64,000 nt of DNA, taken from assembly GCA_026004655.1 (NCBI GenBank), contig BPJO01000001.1, forward strand, positions 248,001 through 312,000, in the 5' to 3' direction. The notes beneath the pieces were generated by a model. It did no database searches. It saw only the letters and a list, made by a program, of their open reading frames with translations, and was not told the DNA's origin. Below, piece by piece: positions 63,887-64,000 of this stretch. The translations under genes were made by a program, and so were the position numbers. Each line of letters opens with the position of its first letter. Positions within the stretch are counted from its first letter, which is position 1. Source of the stretch: Phycisphaerae bacterium (GTDB lineage Bacteria > Planctomycetota > Phycisphaerae > Tepidisphaerales > Tepidisphaeraceae).

Positions 63887-64000
63887 TCACCGCTGATAGA
63901 TCGTTGCTTGAACATACTTGAACGGGTGCTTCACACCTGTCAGCGATTCGCTATGCCCTGTAAACAGGTATCCCCCAGGTCGAAGCATCTGGTAATAACG
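63887..64000 (-). CDS. cheR: CheR methyltransferase, C-terminal end (partial)
   Basis: The last 37 residues of a CheR-type chemoreceptor methyltransferase enter from the right edge. LRPGGYLFTGHSESLTG is the family's terminal motif, and the protein ends in YVQATIYQR at the stop codon 63887-63889. The N-terminal catalytic part lies beyond the window. CheR adds methyl groups to receptor glutamates, opposing the CheB enzyme encoded downstream. Sixteen bases separate its stop from the cheD start. Confidence 0.88.
   Translation of the reverse strand, partial: RYYQMLRPGGYLFTGHSESLTGVKHPFKYVQATIYQR

Overview
The window looks like a chromosomal segment of a planctomycete, most likely of the Phycisphaerae type. 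The evidence is the combination of a DUF1501/DUF1800 secreted protein pair, a PEP-CTERM protein built from a pectate-lyase-like domain plus autotransporter-type beta-strand repeats, a secreted secretin-N-like protein, an ECF sigma/anti-sigma pair, menaquinone synthesis through futalosine (MqnC), McsA/McsB arginine kinase, and a YeaG-YeaH-SpoVR stress cluster. Most of the window appears to have moderate GC. The first ~175 bases are near 77-80% GC and look like minus-strand coding sequence of a different, high-GC genome, so the left edge may be a chimera or a recombination junction. I cannot fix the genus from sequence alone.

Layout. 1-720: high-GC edge, the C-terminal part of a large serine recombinase, and a convergent tRNA-Ser(GGA), which looks like the right end of an element integrated at the tRNA 3' end. 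850-8600: small unknowns, an SDR reductase, an MBL/beta-CASP nuclease, a PilT-family ATPase, mcsA-mcsB, a PTPS/QueD-like enzyme and two membrane proteins. 8626-17001: a large TPR lipoprotein, then spoVR, yeaH, a small membrane protein and yeaG/prkA on the minus strand, with a plus-strand hexapeptide acyltransferase between spoVR and yeaH. 17372-25999: secreted glutathione peroxidase, DUF1501/DUF1800, mqnC, a HIT-family Ap4A phosphorylase, a secretin-N-like secreted protein, proC, doxX and a methyltransferase.

26098-28302 holds an ECF sigma factor behind a perfect sigma-E-type promoter, followed by an anti-sigma gene split by a one-base shift at a T6 run. 28348-40493 is mostly housekeeping: hslU without hslV, a VWA membrane protein, a metallophosphoesterase, a PEGA lipoprotein, psd, a DHH phosphoesterase, valS, a sigma-like protein with a C-terminal membrane helix, and an M16 peptidase. 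40852-46810 carries polysaccharide functions: a GH50/GH42-like secreted glycoside hydrolase with a CBM9-like domain and the PEP-CTERM pectate-lyase-like giant.

47203-50818 is a tRNA-Gly(GCC) followed by a decayed island: a broken SNF2-type helicase fragment, a broken outer-membrane efflux protein and a heavily frameshifted, internally deleted CzcA-type metal RND pump. 51541-55175 is metH behind a clear sigma-70-type promoter. 55252-60148 is a translationally overlapping set: methyltransferase, GT-C glycosyltransferase, GT9 glycosyltransferase and a flippase-like membrane protein. After a DUF4272 protein, the window ends in a minus-strand chemotaxis operon cheR(partial)-cheD-cheY-cheX-cheB. 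I found no CRISPR array, no intact insertion sequence and no rRNA.
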